64,000 nt of DNA from Tieghemostelium lacteum (Eukaryota; Evosea; Eumycetozoa; Dictyosteliales; Raperosteliaceae). The stretch's first letter is position 1, and every line of letters begins with the position of its first letter. A program made the translations under genes and the position numbers. The stretch covers positions 1,302,001 through 1,366,000 of the forward strand of contig LODT01000001.1 of NCBI GenBank assembly GCA_001606155.1, given 5' to 3'. A model generated the notes under the pieces. That model searched no databases. It was given only the letters and a program-made list of their open reading frames with translations, and was not told where the DNA came from. Shown here piece after piece: positions 50,469-61,539 of the stretch.

Positions 50469-53400
50469 TTATGTTCTAAGTGCTTTTAATTTTTCATTTA
50501 ATAAGGAATTGGTTTTCTTGATTTTAATTTGTTGTCTAACTAGGAAAACTGCACCACCAACTAAGAGAGCACCACCAACTCCACCAAGTACACCACCAAT
50601 AATAGCACCTTTGTTTGATGATTTTGGAGGGTCAATACATTCAGTGGTTAAATGTTGAGCTTCAGAAGCTTCAAATACTTGGAAATCATATTGGAAAGAT
50701 GCAGAGTAAATTAGATAATCAGATGGATAATTTACTAGAATTCTAGAACTATTAGCACTACCAGTTGGATCATCATCTGGGTCTATAGGATTCGATTGAA
50801 TTAATATATATTCATTGTTCAATAGAGATGTTGATGGGAATCTTGTATAGTAGGTTACTTGTTCTTTAGTCCATGTCATCCAACGTGCGCTAGTGTCAGT
50901 TCCAGTTGGATATGCGTATTCGGGATCAGATGGGCAAGGTTCTGGTGAATCAAATGCCATTTTGAATGCTAAATTTGCAACTGGATTTACAGTTTGATAA
51001 CTTACTAAATAAGTGTAACTTTGGCTTGGGTAGGTAACCTTACTTCCTGAGAGGTTGTCACTTCCCTGTTGAGGATTATATCTCATTTGAGCTTTAACAG
51101 TCTTTCCTGAGAATGTCCATGTAAAAATCCAAGTGTTATTCGATGGTTCATAAACTGAACTTGACCATGTACTTATAATAGTTTCAGCCTCGTTTTCAAT
51201 TATACTGTATAGATAGGCATTTAGACTAACTTCAGTGTTGATTGTGCTACTTAATTGCAGTACTGGTGATGTCAATCCACTTGTTGCTAGTGAACTGATT
51301 TGTGATGTTGAACCTTCCGAACATGAAGGTCCGAATGAATTACTGCATACACATGACCCTATACCAACATCACATTGACCTGCACCTGAAGAGGCCCCAC
51401 ATGCATTTGGACATACTTGAGTATCAATAAATTGGAATAACTGATTATCTTGTGATTCTCGACCGTTTACAGTAACTTTAAGGTTCATAGCAGATTCACT
51501 GTAAGGGGTCGAAGGGAATTGACATATAATCATAGAATGATTGACAAATGTCACTGGACATGAAATAGAAGCACCAATTTGTACAGTTACTTTACTAACC
51601 TCTTTCCAAAAGTCCATTCCATAGATGGTGAGATCAGAGCTAGTGTCAGGTGTGAGAGCAGATGCACCAGTTACCAATGGTGCTTTGTAAAAGAATTTTG
51701 GTGATGATGAGGAATTGGATTCTAGACCTTTGACATTAACGACTACTGGAGTGTCACTAGTAATACCTTCAACAAAAAGACAAGAGAATTTAAGGAATGG
51801 ATCTATAACTTGAATATTGGTACATGGTATACCGTATATACGTACTGAGCTACCTGTTACAGCTGTATTAGTACGAAATAGTTCTTCACCTGTGATAGTG
51901 ACTCTACCTCCCAATGTGGAAATGGAAGATACATGAGTTACAATGGGCTCTTTGTATGTAAATGTAGTTTGGAAAGTTGGTAGAGATGGTACAAAGAGTT
52001 TTAATGTCATTATTCCTGATCCCTGAATAAGTGGATTGATACACTCTATTTGGTCAACAACTGATGTTAGACTGCATCCCATTGATGTTTGGTCACCAAC
52101 TGAATTTCTAAGAATGATTTGAAAGGTATCTCCAAAATCTTTACCTAAAATGGTAAGGGTTTCAGATAGAGCTCCTATAGGGTTTGGAGATATGGAATTT
52201 ATCTTTGGTGAACATGAACGAGTTCCATTAGGACCAAAGTAATTTGTAAATGTGTTATTGGAGAACAGGTAACTTGGTGGCAGTGTATTAGTGTCTTCCA
52301 AAGCAGTTTGAGAACAACACATAAAAGCACTTGGTAGAGCACCGTCTAAACTAGTGTTTCTTACATGGAAAAACTGTAATCCACCATCGAGGATATTAGA
52401 TGGAACTTGACCATCCAAATTTGTATTTTCAGCAGACAAGGTCTGTAAATGACTATTGGATCCAAAAGTGGTGGAAAAGCTAAATGTCAAGGCAGTTTTA
52501 CTGACATTTAGGTATATCAATGATGGCATAATTAGGAATTGTTCGTCCATTGTGCCTGTCAATCCAAGGTTAAATAATTTTAAATATTCTAAATTTGTCC
52601 AAGTTGCTGAACTGTACAGTGGAAATACTGAACTTCCGCTAATAGCTACATTGGAGAGTCCTAGAGTTGTCAATGAAGCTGGTGCTTGAACAAAGTTACT
52701 AAAGGTCACTGAAAATGGTGCTGGCGCATCTAAATAAAAGTATTGAAGTTGAGTTGCATTGGTAAAAGGTGATGCTAAAAGTGATCCAGTTGGCGCATTA
52801 AACACTCTCAAATTGAAGTGTAATAGCTGATTAGTGAACATGTAGTCTAAAGAAGTCCCAATAGTCAATGTAGTCAAAGGTTTTTGAATAATTGTTACAT
52901 TTTGCAATAAGGCAGTACTGTTAAATGTTGGTAATACTCCTCTTGCATTTTCTATATAAACCTTTACCAATGAGTTCATTGGATAATTCTTTTGTGTTGA
53001 TCCAAAGTTATATGAGCTAGAATCAGAATCAGACTGCAATATAAGTTCTTGTAGTGAAACTAAACCAGTAAGAGTTGTCAAAGTACTCAAATCAAAAGCA
53101 GCATTTATAATTGTTAACTTTTTCATGTATTTCAGTTCATCAAATTTATTGGTAGGATCACCAAAATTGATAGCAACTAAAATTACCTCTATGGCATTAT
53201 TACCAGATTCATCACAAGTTATCAATGAACCAAGTGCTGTATAACTACCACATTTTGGATTTTGTAAATAGTCTCTATTAATCCATGTGAATCCTAAATT
53301 ACTTGCTATATTTCTCAATTGTGCTCCTATCATGTGATATCATATTTTAATATTAATATTCAAAATATGCAAAGATATTTATCTATAAAAATTTTTTTTA

Positions 53401-53483
53401 TTTTTACCTTGATTATATGTTAAACCTAAAACTTGATTGAATGACAAAAAAGTAATTATACAATACAATAGTAGAAATTTCAT
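50469..53483 (-). CDS. Type I membrane protein with LRR, IPT/TIG and EGF-like domains (ComC-like)
   Basis: Exon 1 53483-53408 encodes a signal peptide (MKFLLLYCIITFLSFNQVLG); intron 53407-53327 (GTAAAA...ATAG); exon 2 53326-50469; 977 residues. The ectodomain has an LRR-like region (about 60-350; LQELILQSDSD, LEYLKLFNLGLTG), three IPT/TIG units (INSISPNPIGALSE, VTHVSSISTLGGRVTITG, VTGASALTPDTSSDLTIYG), and one EGF-like module (CPNACGASSGAGQCDVGIG...C). A single transmembrane helix (IIGGVLGGVGGALLVGGAVFL) and a short basic tail end it. This is the dictyostelid cell-surface architecture of the ComC and related families used in cell adhesion and cell-cell signalling. The exact paralogue is not clear. 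Confidence 0.88.
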
Positions 53484-53653
53484 TGTAATTATTGTTATTG
53501 TTGTTATTATTTGAAATTGAATAAAATAAAAAAAAAAAAAATTGAGGTCCACCACTGGACCAAATCGTTGTAAAATATCTTGATTGTTTTTTCCCATTTT
53601 CATTTTGATTTTTTTTTTTTTGTGTTTTTTATTTATATACTCTTTTAGACCAG

Positions 53654-54133
53654 TTACTTTACAAGTGTATGAGGGTACTTTTTAGGATTATAGGTATCAA
53701 AACACCCAATCAATATCTCGGCCATGGAATTTGAATTTTTGTTTTGAAAATTTTGTTTAAGAGTAGAGTTTTTAGAGAGTGTGCTAGGGAAGTAATCTTT
53801 AGACAATGTATAAAATTTAGTTTTTTGATCAACAGGTGTCTCTTCGTCAGGTATCGATTCAAATTCTAGAGAGCTATTATATTTCTTTGCCAATTTCTTA
53901 TTTTGAGTATTATTGTATCTTCCCCAAGTACTGGTTTTAGCTCTCTTCAAATGTAACAGTGGAGATGGAGGTGGTTTACTAATACTATCATCTTTATCAT
54001 AACTATAAACATTATTACTATTACCACTACTATTTAAATCTTTAGTATTTGTATTAAATGTTACACCATGATGTAGGTTTTCACTAGATTTCTTTGATGG
54101 AACTATATTTATTGATATATTAAATATTTTCAT
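53654..54133 (-). CDS. Unknown protein, 159 residues
   Basis: One exon with ATG at 54133. The N-terminal half is Asn/Ser-rich; an ordered part LHLKRAKTSTWGRYNNTQNKK is followed by SLEFESIPDEETPVDQKTKFYTLSKDYFP and the C-terminus GCFDTYNPKKYPHTLVK. The basic segment with KTSTWGRY could be a docking or phosphorylation site. No family recognised. It is a plausible gene because the composition and stop usage match its neighbours, but expression is unproven. Confidence 0.55.
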   Translation of the reverse strand: MKIFNISINIVPSKKSSENLHHGVTFNTNTKDLNSSGNSNNVYSYDKDDSISKPPPSPLLHLKRAKTSTWGRYNNTQNKKLAKKYNSSLEFESIPDEETPVDQKTKFYTLSKDYFPSTLSKNSTLKQNFQNKNSNSMAEILIGCFDTYNPKKYPHTLVK

Positions 54134-54588
54134 TTTTTTGGTTTATATTAATATCTTTTAGATTATAATAATAATGATTTTAAAATAAATAAATAAATAA
54201 TCGATTTCTAATATCTATAAAATATATATAAAGCTGGTTTGTAAATAGAAACAATTAATTTTAATAAAATGCACAATTAAAGAAAAAAACAAATTAAATA
54301 CATTTAAACACCTAATATCCAACGTTTTTTTTTAAAATATTTATTTAATACTAATTCTAAATACTCTTTAACCCCATTTTGGAATCTATCTTTTCTCACA
54401 GTGATAAAAAAACTCACATTCTCACTCTCTATCCCCCACAAACAAATCACTAAAAACACACAAAATTATTCAAAAATACTTATGATTAACACTTTAATGG
54501 GGGTTGTTTACTAAATATTAACAAAATGAATATTTTCTGTTGGATATTATAATCCATTATTATAATAACCAAAATTGTTTTTTTTTGA
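54134..54588. other. Spacer between two minus-strand genes
   Basis: 455 nt, AT-rich. It is the promoter side of the 159-residue gene and the 3' side of the ankyrin-like gene. A C-rich patch on this strand at about 54370-54460 (repeated CTCAC and ACCCC) is unusual against the background but has no open frame. Confidence 0.4.
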
Positions 54589-57108
54589 TTATTTATTTAC
54601 ATTAACACTTGGAAAACATATTGATTTTTGTTGTAAAAATCTATTGTATTTCTCAAGATTTTGAACTGTGATTTCATTAGTAGCCAATCTAGAGGTATTG
54701 AATATAAACTGTGAGATATTTTCAATGTAGATAAAGGACTCCAGTGTATCAGATTTACAGAGTAGTTCAAAAACAAATTTATGATTTTGTTTCCAATCGT
54801 CAGGGAAATAAGGTAAAAATAATTTCATAGTATCTATATGGTATCTAGAATAGGTGAATATATCTTGAATTTCGTGAAATGGTAGTTTAAAGTTACTTGG
54901 TTGACTGTTTAGAATGAATTTACAAATACTTAGAAATTTGTAACTTGACAATTTGAGGTGATGTAAAGAATCTGGTTTAAATTTATCGTGTATACCGTCA
55001 TTGGGGTAAGAGAGGAGATGAACATTCATCAGACTAATTGGATCATTTGGAAAAAGTCCTGATGATAGGTAAGATTCCAGAACGGAGTTTAGATAGTTAC
55101 CAGGCTTGTTATATACATTTAGTCTGTCAATGATATAGGAAATCAATGGATAATCACAAATCTTAAAGAGATAGTCAAGTTTAAGTAAGGTACCTCTATC
55201 GAATTCTATTGAACCTTTACTATCGAGGAACTTTAGCATTGGTAATGGGTTATCTTTAATCTTGCATTTCTGTGCTAGAGTTCGTAGATCCAAAGGATTG
55301 TGTGTAAAAACCCACGGTTTATGGTCGTATAAATACTGGTACCATTCAAGAGTACCATTAGAATATATACTTGATAGCAGGTGGCTATGAGGTTGATTGG
55401 TTTCCAACATGAATTTAAAAATCTCGAATGATGTTATACTGTTAAGTCCATAAGGACAAGCATCCTTTCGTATATTGTTATATACAAATTGAAAAACATC
55501 CCAATTTCCATTGATTGCTGCTAGTGATAGATGATTACCATATTTCTCATTACCATTAGCTATGTAGTCATATGTAGGATCATAGAATGATTCTAGAGTG
55601 ACACCAAGTACCGACATGGTAGTTTCAATGAGTTTGAATTTACCTTTTGCTAACATGAACTTGTAACAATATTCATTGTTTTTAAAGAGTCTGTAGATGA
55701 AACCTTCAATATTTGGTAATGTCTCTCGAAATAGTAAAACTACTTCATCTTGAGTTAAAGGATTTCTCTGAAAGTTGTCCATTAGATAATAAAATGCATC
55801 AATGGATTTATAAAAACAAGTTTTTATAAGATCTTTGTTATTGTATTTACTAGGATTGACTTCAACCATTATCTTTACTACCTCCCATTTGGTACCATTG
55901 TATCCTGTTGTGTTAAAATAATGTAATAGCATTGGTTCTGGTAGTAGTCTTAGAAATTCATAGGCATTTGAGTTGAGTTCAATCATATTGGAAATGAGTG
56001 ATTTTTGTTTTTCTTCTGGTGCTTGACAGAGGATTTGCAAGCCATCGTAATTGTGAATAATGTGTCGGAATACCGTCAACTTATTCTTTATAACCATAGT
56101 CATTAGATGAGGTATTTGTAAATATTTTTTAAGGAATTGGTTGTGTAGTAAACCAAGAGGTTTAACTAAGATATCAAGTAGATAATCAAATACCTCTGGT
56201 GACTTTGAATAGGATACTATAAATGGTAGATTTATAGTTGCAATGAATTGGTCTTGTAGGTCTATACGTGATAGTAGATATTCGATAACTGGCAGTTGGT
56301 TCATTAGAACACCAAGTCTCAATAGTTCACTAGGAAATATAACAATATCTCTACAATTTTCATACAAGAACTCAGCAACTACCAATGGTATTCTATCAAT
56401 ATATGCATTCTTTAGACACATTGAAAACATGTATTCATCTCTATAGTTTCTCCATAGATATTCTAACATTTCTACATTAGCATTACTAATCAACAATGGT
56501 AATACCTTAGACATTACCGGTGTGTGAAGACTCTTTAATTGTTGAAATTCATTTAAAGGCGTTGATAATACATTATTACTATTACTACTACTACTATTGT
56601 TACTATTGAAAGGTGGAGGTGGTATTATAGATAAAACATCATCAATTACAGTTTCTGGTATTTCAACATTACTTTTATGTAGATATAATATCAACTTTGG
56701 TAAATACTGTTTAAATTGATTTAAAATCACTTGGTTACCACTGGATACTATTGTCTTGTAGTAACTTATAATCTTTCTAGTATGTTCATTTACATTGAAT
56801 ATATGGTCACTGTACAATAGTGGTTCATGTCTATAAATATAATCAATCAATTCCAAATCTAAACATTCTAGAAATGAACTATCCTTTACAAAATAGATGG
56901 TATTATATAATAGATGTTGTTGTGACAGCTGAAACTTTAATTTTAACAGATTAAAATGTTCATAATGGCACATCCATTGTACATCATTAACATCATTAAA
57001 TTTCCTAGACCTGTTATTTTGATTGCATGATAATATCTTTTTCCACAGATATTTATTTCTAAAGATAGATTTATAAAATATGTCATCTCCTATGCAATCA
57101 TTATTCAT
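54589..57108 (-). CDS. Dictyostelid ankyrin-repeat-like protein
   Basis: 839 residues in one exon. It opens with FYKSIFRNKYLWKKIL, the signature start of a large dictyostelid protein family, then a helical array with ankyrin-like helix pairs: MLEYLWRNYRDEYMFSMCLKNAYID, VIEYLLSRIDLQDQF, NHLSLAAINGNWDVFQFVYNN, FKFMLETNQPH and PMLKFLDSKGSIEF. The repeats are degenerate, spaced about 30-35 residues. Such families expand in group 1 and 2 Dictyostelia. The function is unknown. Confidence 0.75.
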   Translation of the reverse strand: MNNDCIGDDIFYKSIFRNKYLWKKILSCNQNNRSRKFNDVNDVQWMCHYEHFNLLKLKFQLSQQHLLYNTIYFVKDSSFLECLDLELIDYIYRHEPLLYSDHIFNVNEHTRKIISYYKTIVSSGNQVILNQFKQYLPKLILYLHKSNVEIPETVIDDVLSIIPPPPFNSNNSSSSNSNNVLSTPLNEFQQLKSLHTPVMSKVLPLLISNANVEMLEYLWRNYRDEYMFSMCLKNAYIDRIPLVVAEFLYENCRDIVIFPSELLRLGVLMNQLPVIEYLLSRIDLQDQFIATINLPFIVSYSKSPEVFDYLLDILVKPLGLLHNQFLKKYLQIPHLMTMVIKNKLTVFRHIIHNYDGLQILCQAPEEKQKSLISNMIELNSNAYEFLRLLPEPMLLHYFNTTGYNGTKWEVVKIMVEVNPSKYNNKDLIKTCFYKSIDAFYYLMDNFQRNPLTQDEVVLLFRETLPNIEGFIYRLFKNNEYCYKFMLAKGKFKLIETTMSVLGVTLESFYDPTYDYIANGNEKYGNHLSLAAINGNWDVFQFVYNNIRKDACPYGLNSITSFEIFKFMLETNQPHSHLLSSIYSNGTLEWYQYLYDHKPWVFTHNPLDLRTLAQKCKIKDNPLPMLKFLDSKGSIEFDRGTLLKLDYLFKICDYPLISYIIDRLNVYNKPGNYLNSVLESYLSSGLFPNDPISLMNVHLLSYPNDGIHDKFKPDSLHHLKLSSYKFLSICKFILNSQPSNFKLPFHEIQDIFTYSRYHIDTMKLFLPYFPDDWKQNHKFVFELLCKSDTLESFIYIENISQFIFNTSRLATNEITVQNLEKYNRFLQQKSICFPSVNVNK

Positions 57109-57459
57109 TTTGTGCTTTTATAAAAAACTCAAACACCCACATTTTTTTTAAATTTCAATTTTATCGAATGAAAAGAAATTTTCGGATCTAAATGACATAA
57201 TTTATATCTATTTATTAATTTTTATTTAATCTAAATATGTTTTAGAATCTTTGTTATTATTACATGCAAAAGCATATAATTTTCTTTTTTTTTAATACGA
57301 AGCAGCTTTTAATTAGACTTTTTAAGAATTTTATAATAAATTAAAATTATTTTTATAATTTTTAATTATGAGTAAACCTTGTATATATTACATTAAAAAC
57401 CATTTCCAATTTTTACTCTAGTTCATTATTCATTAATCGAAAAACAATATTTCACAATT
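57109..57459 (+). promoter_or_regulatory. Desaturase promoter with block shared with the P450 genes
   Basis: 351 nt between divergent starts. TAGAATCTTTGTTAT at 57243-57257, then ATTACATG, CATATAATTTTC near 57273-57284, CTTTTAATTAGACT near 57306-57319 and TAAGAATTTT near 57322 repeat the elements of the P450 promoters in the same order. About 17 nt between the first two elements are missing relative to the P450 copies. Confidence 0.6.
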
Positions 57460-58675
57460 ATGGTAGAATTAAATACCAATATAAATCAAAAAGAAAACGA
57501 AGAAAGAAATTTTGAAATTTCAAATTTTACAATTAAAGAAATAAGAGATGCAATTCCAAACCATTGTTTTGAACGTGATACATTACGTTCCATGTGCTTT
57601 GTGGTTCATGATTTTATATTAATTTCAATTTTATTTTATTTGGCAACTTTTATAAATACATTTCAATGGTTACCAGTAAGAATAGTATTGTGGGTTATTT
57701 ATTGGATTTTTCAAGGTATTGTTGGTACTGGAGTTTGGGTTCTAGCCCATGAATGTGGTCACGGTGGTTTCAGTTCTATTAAAGTTTGTATAAATAATAT
57801 TACTACAAAAATCCATAATTTATATTAATTTTATTAAAATATTAAAAAATTAGATTGTTAATACAATAATGGGATTGATTATGCATTCATTTTTGTTGGT
57901 ACCATACCATTCATGGAGAATTTCACATGCACACCATCATAAAAATTCGGGATCTATGGAGAATGAGGTTGTTTATATTCCATTGACTAGAAAAGAATAT
58001 GGATTGCCCTCAAAGAATGAAGACCCCGAAGGTGATGGTCCACATAATATATTTGAAGATTCTCCAATTCGAACTATGATAGGTATTGTTAAAATGTTGC
58101 TTTTAGGATGGCCAGCTTATGTTCTTGTCAATGCAACTGGTAGAAAATATCCAGAGAAGTGGACCAGTCATTTTAACCCTTACAGTTTATTACATACTAA
58201 AAAACAATTTTGGGATGTTGTCTTATCAGTTGTTGGAATTAGTGTAACCATTTCATTTTTAGTTTATTTTAGCAATTTATATGGTTCAGCAACTGTAATT
58301 AACTTCTATGTAATTCCATATCTATTTGTTAATGCTTGGTTGGTTATGATAACTTATCTCCATCATCACGATCCTAAACTCCCACGTTACAGAGAAGGAA
58401 TATGGAATTTCCAAAGAGGTGCTTTATTGACTATTGACAGATCTTTTGGTATTTTAAATTATTTCCATCACAATATTTCAGACACACATGTCGTACATCA
58501 TTTATTCTCAACAATGCCACATTACCATGCCAAAGAAGCAACTCAACATATTAAAAAACTTCTTGGAAAACATTATTTTTCCGATAACACACCAATTGCA
58601 AAAGCACTCTGGAGATCAAGGAGAGATTGTAGATTTGTAGAGGATGAAGGTGATATACTATTTTTTAAAAAATAA
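57460..58675 (+). CDS. Delta-12/omega-type membrane fatty acid desaturase
   Basis: Exons 57460-57783 and 57854-58675 joined by a 70-nt intron with an unusual donor, GTTTGT (acceptor TTAG); 381 residues. The three histidine boxes are HECGHG, HAHHH (in SHAHHHKNSGSMENEVVYIP) and HVVHH (in DTHVVHHLFSTMPHYHA), the pattern of plant and fungal FAD2/FAD3 type enzymes without a fused cytochrome b5. Four hydrophobic segments place it in the ER membrane. It introduces a second or third double bond in C18 acyl chains; regiochemistry cannot be read from sequence. Its promoter resembles those of the P450 pair. Confidence 0.93.
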
Positions 58676-59287
58676 AATTTATCTATTCATAATTTATACT
58701 ATCATTGGTTGCACGGATTAATCATTGTTGTTGAAGGTGTGGTCATAAAAGTTTCTGGACTTATTTGCTCATGAAAAGCCGAAGAGTTGCCTGATAATAA
58801 CCTGACTGTATAAGTAATTAATTTCTTGCTCAGGATGAGTTACAGAGGTGCTAAATTGTTACAGTTGAATATCATATTCTTGCATTATATTATTCAAAAA
58901 ATATATTTTGTAAATACTATAACGTAATTTAAATTAAAATCTGAGAACTTAATTGATTAGGGCTTTTCAATTTTATAATATTTTATGAATTGAAAAAAAA
59001 AAAATAAAAAAAAAAAATGATATCAAACAATAAAATTTTATTATTCAATTCAAATTTGAATTTTTTATATCTATTCCAAAATTTTCATAGAAACTTGGTA
59101 TAAATCAATAGAATTCTATGCAATATTATTTTTTTTGTAAATTCTAACTCGAAGATATCTGAAAAGTTGTGTGTTAAAAAAACTACCAATTTTTTATTTT
59201 TTACAAGTTTGAAATTGTTAATATAAAAAGTTTATGCAAATTTATTTGCAATGTAATTAAATAAATTTTTTTAATAAATTGTTTACA
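58676..59287. other. Non-coding stretch between desaturase and FG-GAP gene
   Basis: 612 nt with no protein gene. The first part holds a GC-richer block (see next entry). From about 59045 the sequence is the promoter of the FG-GAP gene: the string from GAAAAGTTGTGTGTTAAAAA (59161) through ACAAGTTTGAAATTGTTAA to TTGTTTACAATG recurs before the second copy at 63424. Confidence 0.5.
58705..58868 (+). ncRNA. Possible structured non-coding RNA
   Basis: About 165 nt of clearly higher GC than the flanks, without an open frame. A stem CCTGA 58801-58805 with TCAGG 58830-58834 encloses a second palindromic stem (AAG...CTT with AATT/AATT). Another hairpin can be drawn with AAGT and ACTT near 58749-58762. 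ACA triplets near the 3' end (58842 and 58861) vaguely recall an H/ACA snoRNA. No promoter box known for dictyostelid small RNAs was seen. Strand and ends are guesses. Confidence 0.25.
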
Positions 59288-61377
59288 ATGAAAGAACTTT
59301 TTTATTTACTTATTATTTTTGTATGGATATCGTCCGTTAATTGTTTCCCTAGTTCTATATCTCAACTAAATAATACAAATAGTGTTGCAATAACCAGTAA
59401 TTATGAAGGATATGTTGAAGGAAGTTGTGACATTAATGGAGATGGTTACCAAGTAAGTCTTATAGTAGAGATTTTTAGTAAATATAATTTTAATTTTATG
59501 ATAACTAATACAAAGTCATGATTAAATAGGATCTAATTGAAATATACGATAAAGGATATATTGTATATTTTGGTAATAACACTAGATTTGGTAATAATAG
59601 ACCAATTAATGTTTCATTGGCCAATGGTATCAATGGTTTTAGAATTGAGTTTATTTATCCAGAAAGATTACCAGTTTGCGGAGATTTTAATGGTGATGGT
59701 TTTGATGATATTGCTATACCTACTTCTAGACCTAGAGATGGTGTAATCTATGCAATTTATGGTAAAAAAGGACCATTTGATGCTAATATAACATTAAATG
59801 GAACTAATGGTTTTACAATTACTGGTAGTAACAACCAAGCCCTTGGTATTACAAGAGCAATTTGTGATATAAATGGCGATGGTGTCAAAGATTTAATATT
59901 CGGTACTAAATCCCCATTCTATGATTATCTTGCTTTTAATAATCCATCAAAGAAAATCTATATATTATATGGTTTGAAAAATGGTGCCAAATATCCAACA
60001 TATTCCGGTGGTAAATTTAACCAAACTACAATTGAAACAAGTAATGGTCAAATTGGGTTCTATATGGATACGGATAGTATGAGTATGTTTTGTGGTGATA
60101 TTAATAATGATGGATATGATGATCTATTATTACTAAATCCTACTTCCAGAATAATATTTGGTAGACCTTCCTTTCCTTTACTAGCCAATGGTTCCTATGC
60201 ACCAAATTATAATGGAACTGATGGGTTTTATATTCCAAGTGTAGAGCCTTACATCCAGAGATATAGATTGGCTAGTTTTGGTGATTTCAATGGCGATGGT
60301 TTAACTGATCTTGCAATATCCAATTCCAATGCCACCGCCTATGAGGTTTATGTGATTCTAGGTCAAAATTCTGATTTTAAATGGAATTCTACTTTTGATT
60401 CCAAAAGTCGTGATTCAACCCAAGTCATTTCATTTGTGAAAGGTTCTGGAAATACATCCTATGAATGTTATTCTGTTTCTCTTGGTGACTTGAATGGCGA
60501 TGGAATTGATGATTTACAATGTTTATCAACACGTGATAATCTAGTATGGGGTGTATATGGTTCCACTGTACCATTCCCACCTGTTGTAACTCTAAATGAA
60601 TCGTCATCTATATTGAATAATCAATGTAGTGGTTTTAAATTCCAAGGTGCAAATCAAGTAAATATTGCAAATTCAGATTTCAATAATGATGGTATTCAAG
60701 ATTTGTTTCTTACCAAAGATAATCTACTCTATGGTATCTATGGTGAGCGAAAGAGTGTTGTTGCAAATTTGAATATCAAATCAACTTTTATTCCTTACAA
60801 TAAAAGTGGTGTTTATTATTTCTTGAATAATAATTTTCAACCAAATTCAACTGGTACTTGTCACATTCAAACTTTGAATGTTAAGGTAATGAATAGACCT
60901 AAGAATGGTGATTTATTGGATTTCATTCCACCTGCATCTTCAAATATCAAAGTCACAAGAAAATCAGCAACTGAAATTATGATTCATAATGTTGACCATT
61001 CTATGGAATTTTTAAGTCAATTATCACTCATTTCATTCACAACAAAATCAAATTCCAATATTAAAATTTCATTGTCTTCCAAAGGAGTTATTAATTCAAT
61101 TATTGAAATTAATGCTATAGCTCCTTGTGTTTGTTATAGTAACAGCAGTTGTGCTGGAAATTATCAATGTGTACCCAATGGTGTGACATACCAAAACCAA
61201 GATTGTAAAACCTATGGATGTTCTTTAGGTTTTGAATGTGTTGGTACAAAATGTCAATTAAAATCAAGATGTGACACATGTTATGGTTTGGGATGTGTTG
61301 ATAATGAAAAATGTGAATACCTTTTAGATTTTAGCCATCCTTGTACTCTATACCCATTTTGTGTTCATCAAGAATAA
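59288..61377 (+). CDS. Secreted FG-GAP (VCBS) repeat protein with Cys-rich tail
   Basis: Exons 59288-59452 and 59530-61377 (intron GTAAGT...ATAG, 77 nt) give 670 residues. A signal peptide (MKELFYLLIIFVWISSVNC) is followed by at least six FG-GAP units with calcium-binding DxNxDG loops: CDINGDGYQ, GDFNGDGFDDIAI, CDINGDGVKDLIF, GDINNDGYDDLLL, GDFNGDGLTDLAI and GDLNGDGIDDL. This is the integrin-alpha-like beta-propeller. The C-terminus has many cysteines (CVCYSNSSCAGNYQCVP ... CDTCYGLGCVDNEKCEY). No transmembrane helix is seen, so it is likely secreted or wall-attached; the ligand is unknown. A paralogue lies 4 kb downstream with the same intron. Confidence 0.88.
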
Positions 61378-61539
61378 AAGCCATCTCAAATCAAAATTTG
61401 TTGAACTGATAACACATGAAATATTGTAAATAATTTGACACGATAATTAAAAATATTAATTTTAGAGAGAGGAATATTATTTATAATACAATATGCAAAA
61501 AAATAGTTGAAAAATACACCAATCTAGAGTATTTGGTTT
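61378..61539. other. Short spacer after the FG-GAP gene
   Basis: AT-rich 3' flank of the FG-GAP gene; I see nothing else in it. Confidence 0.4.
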
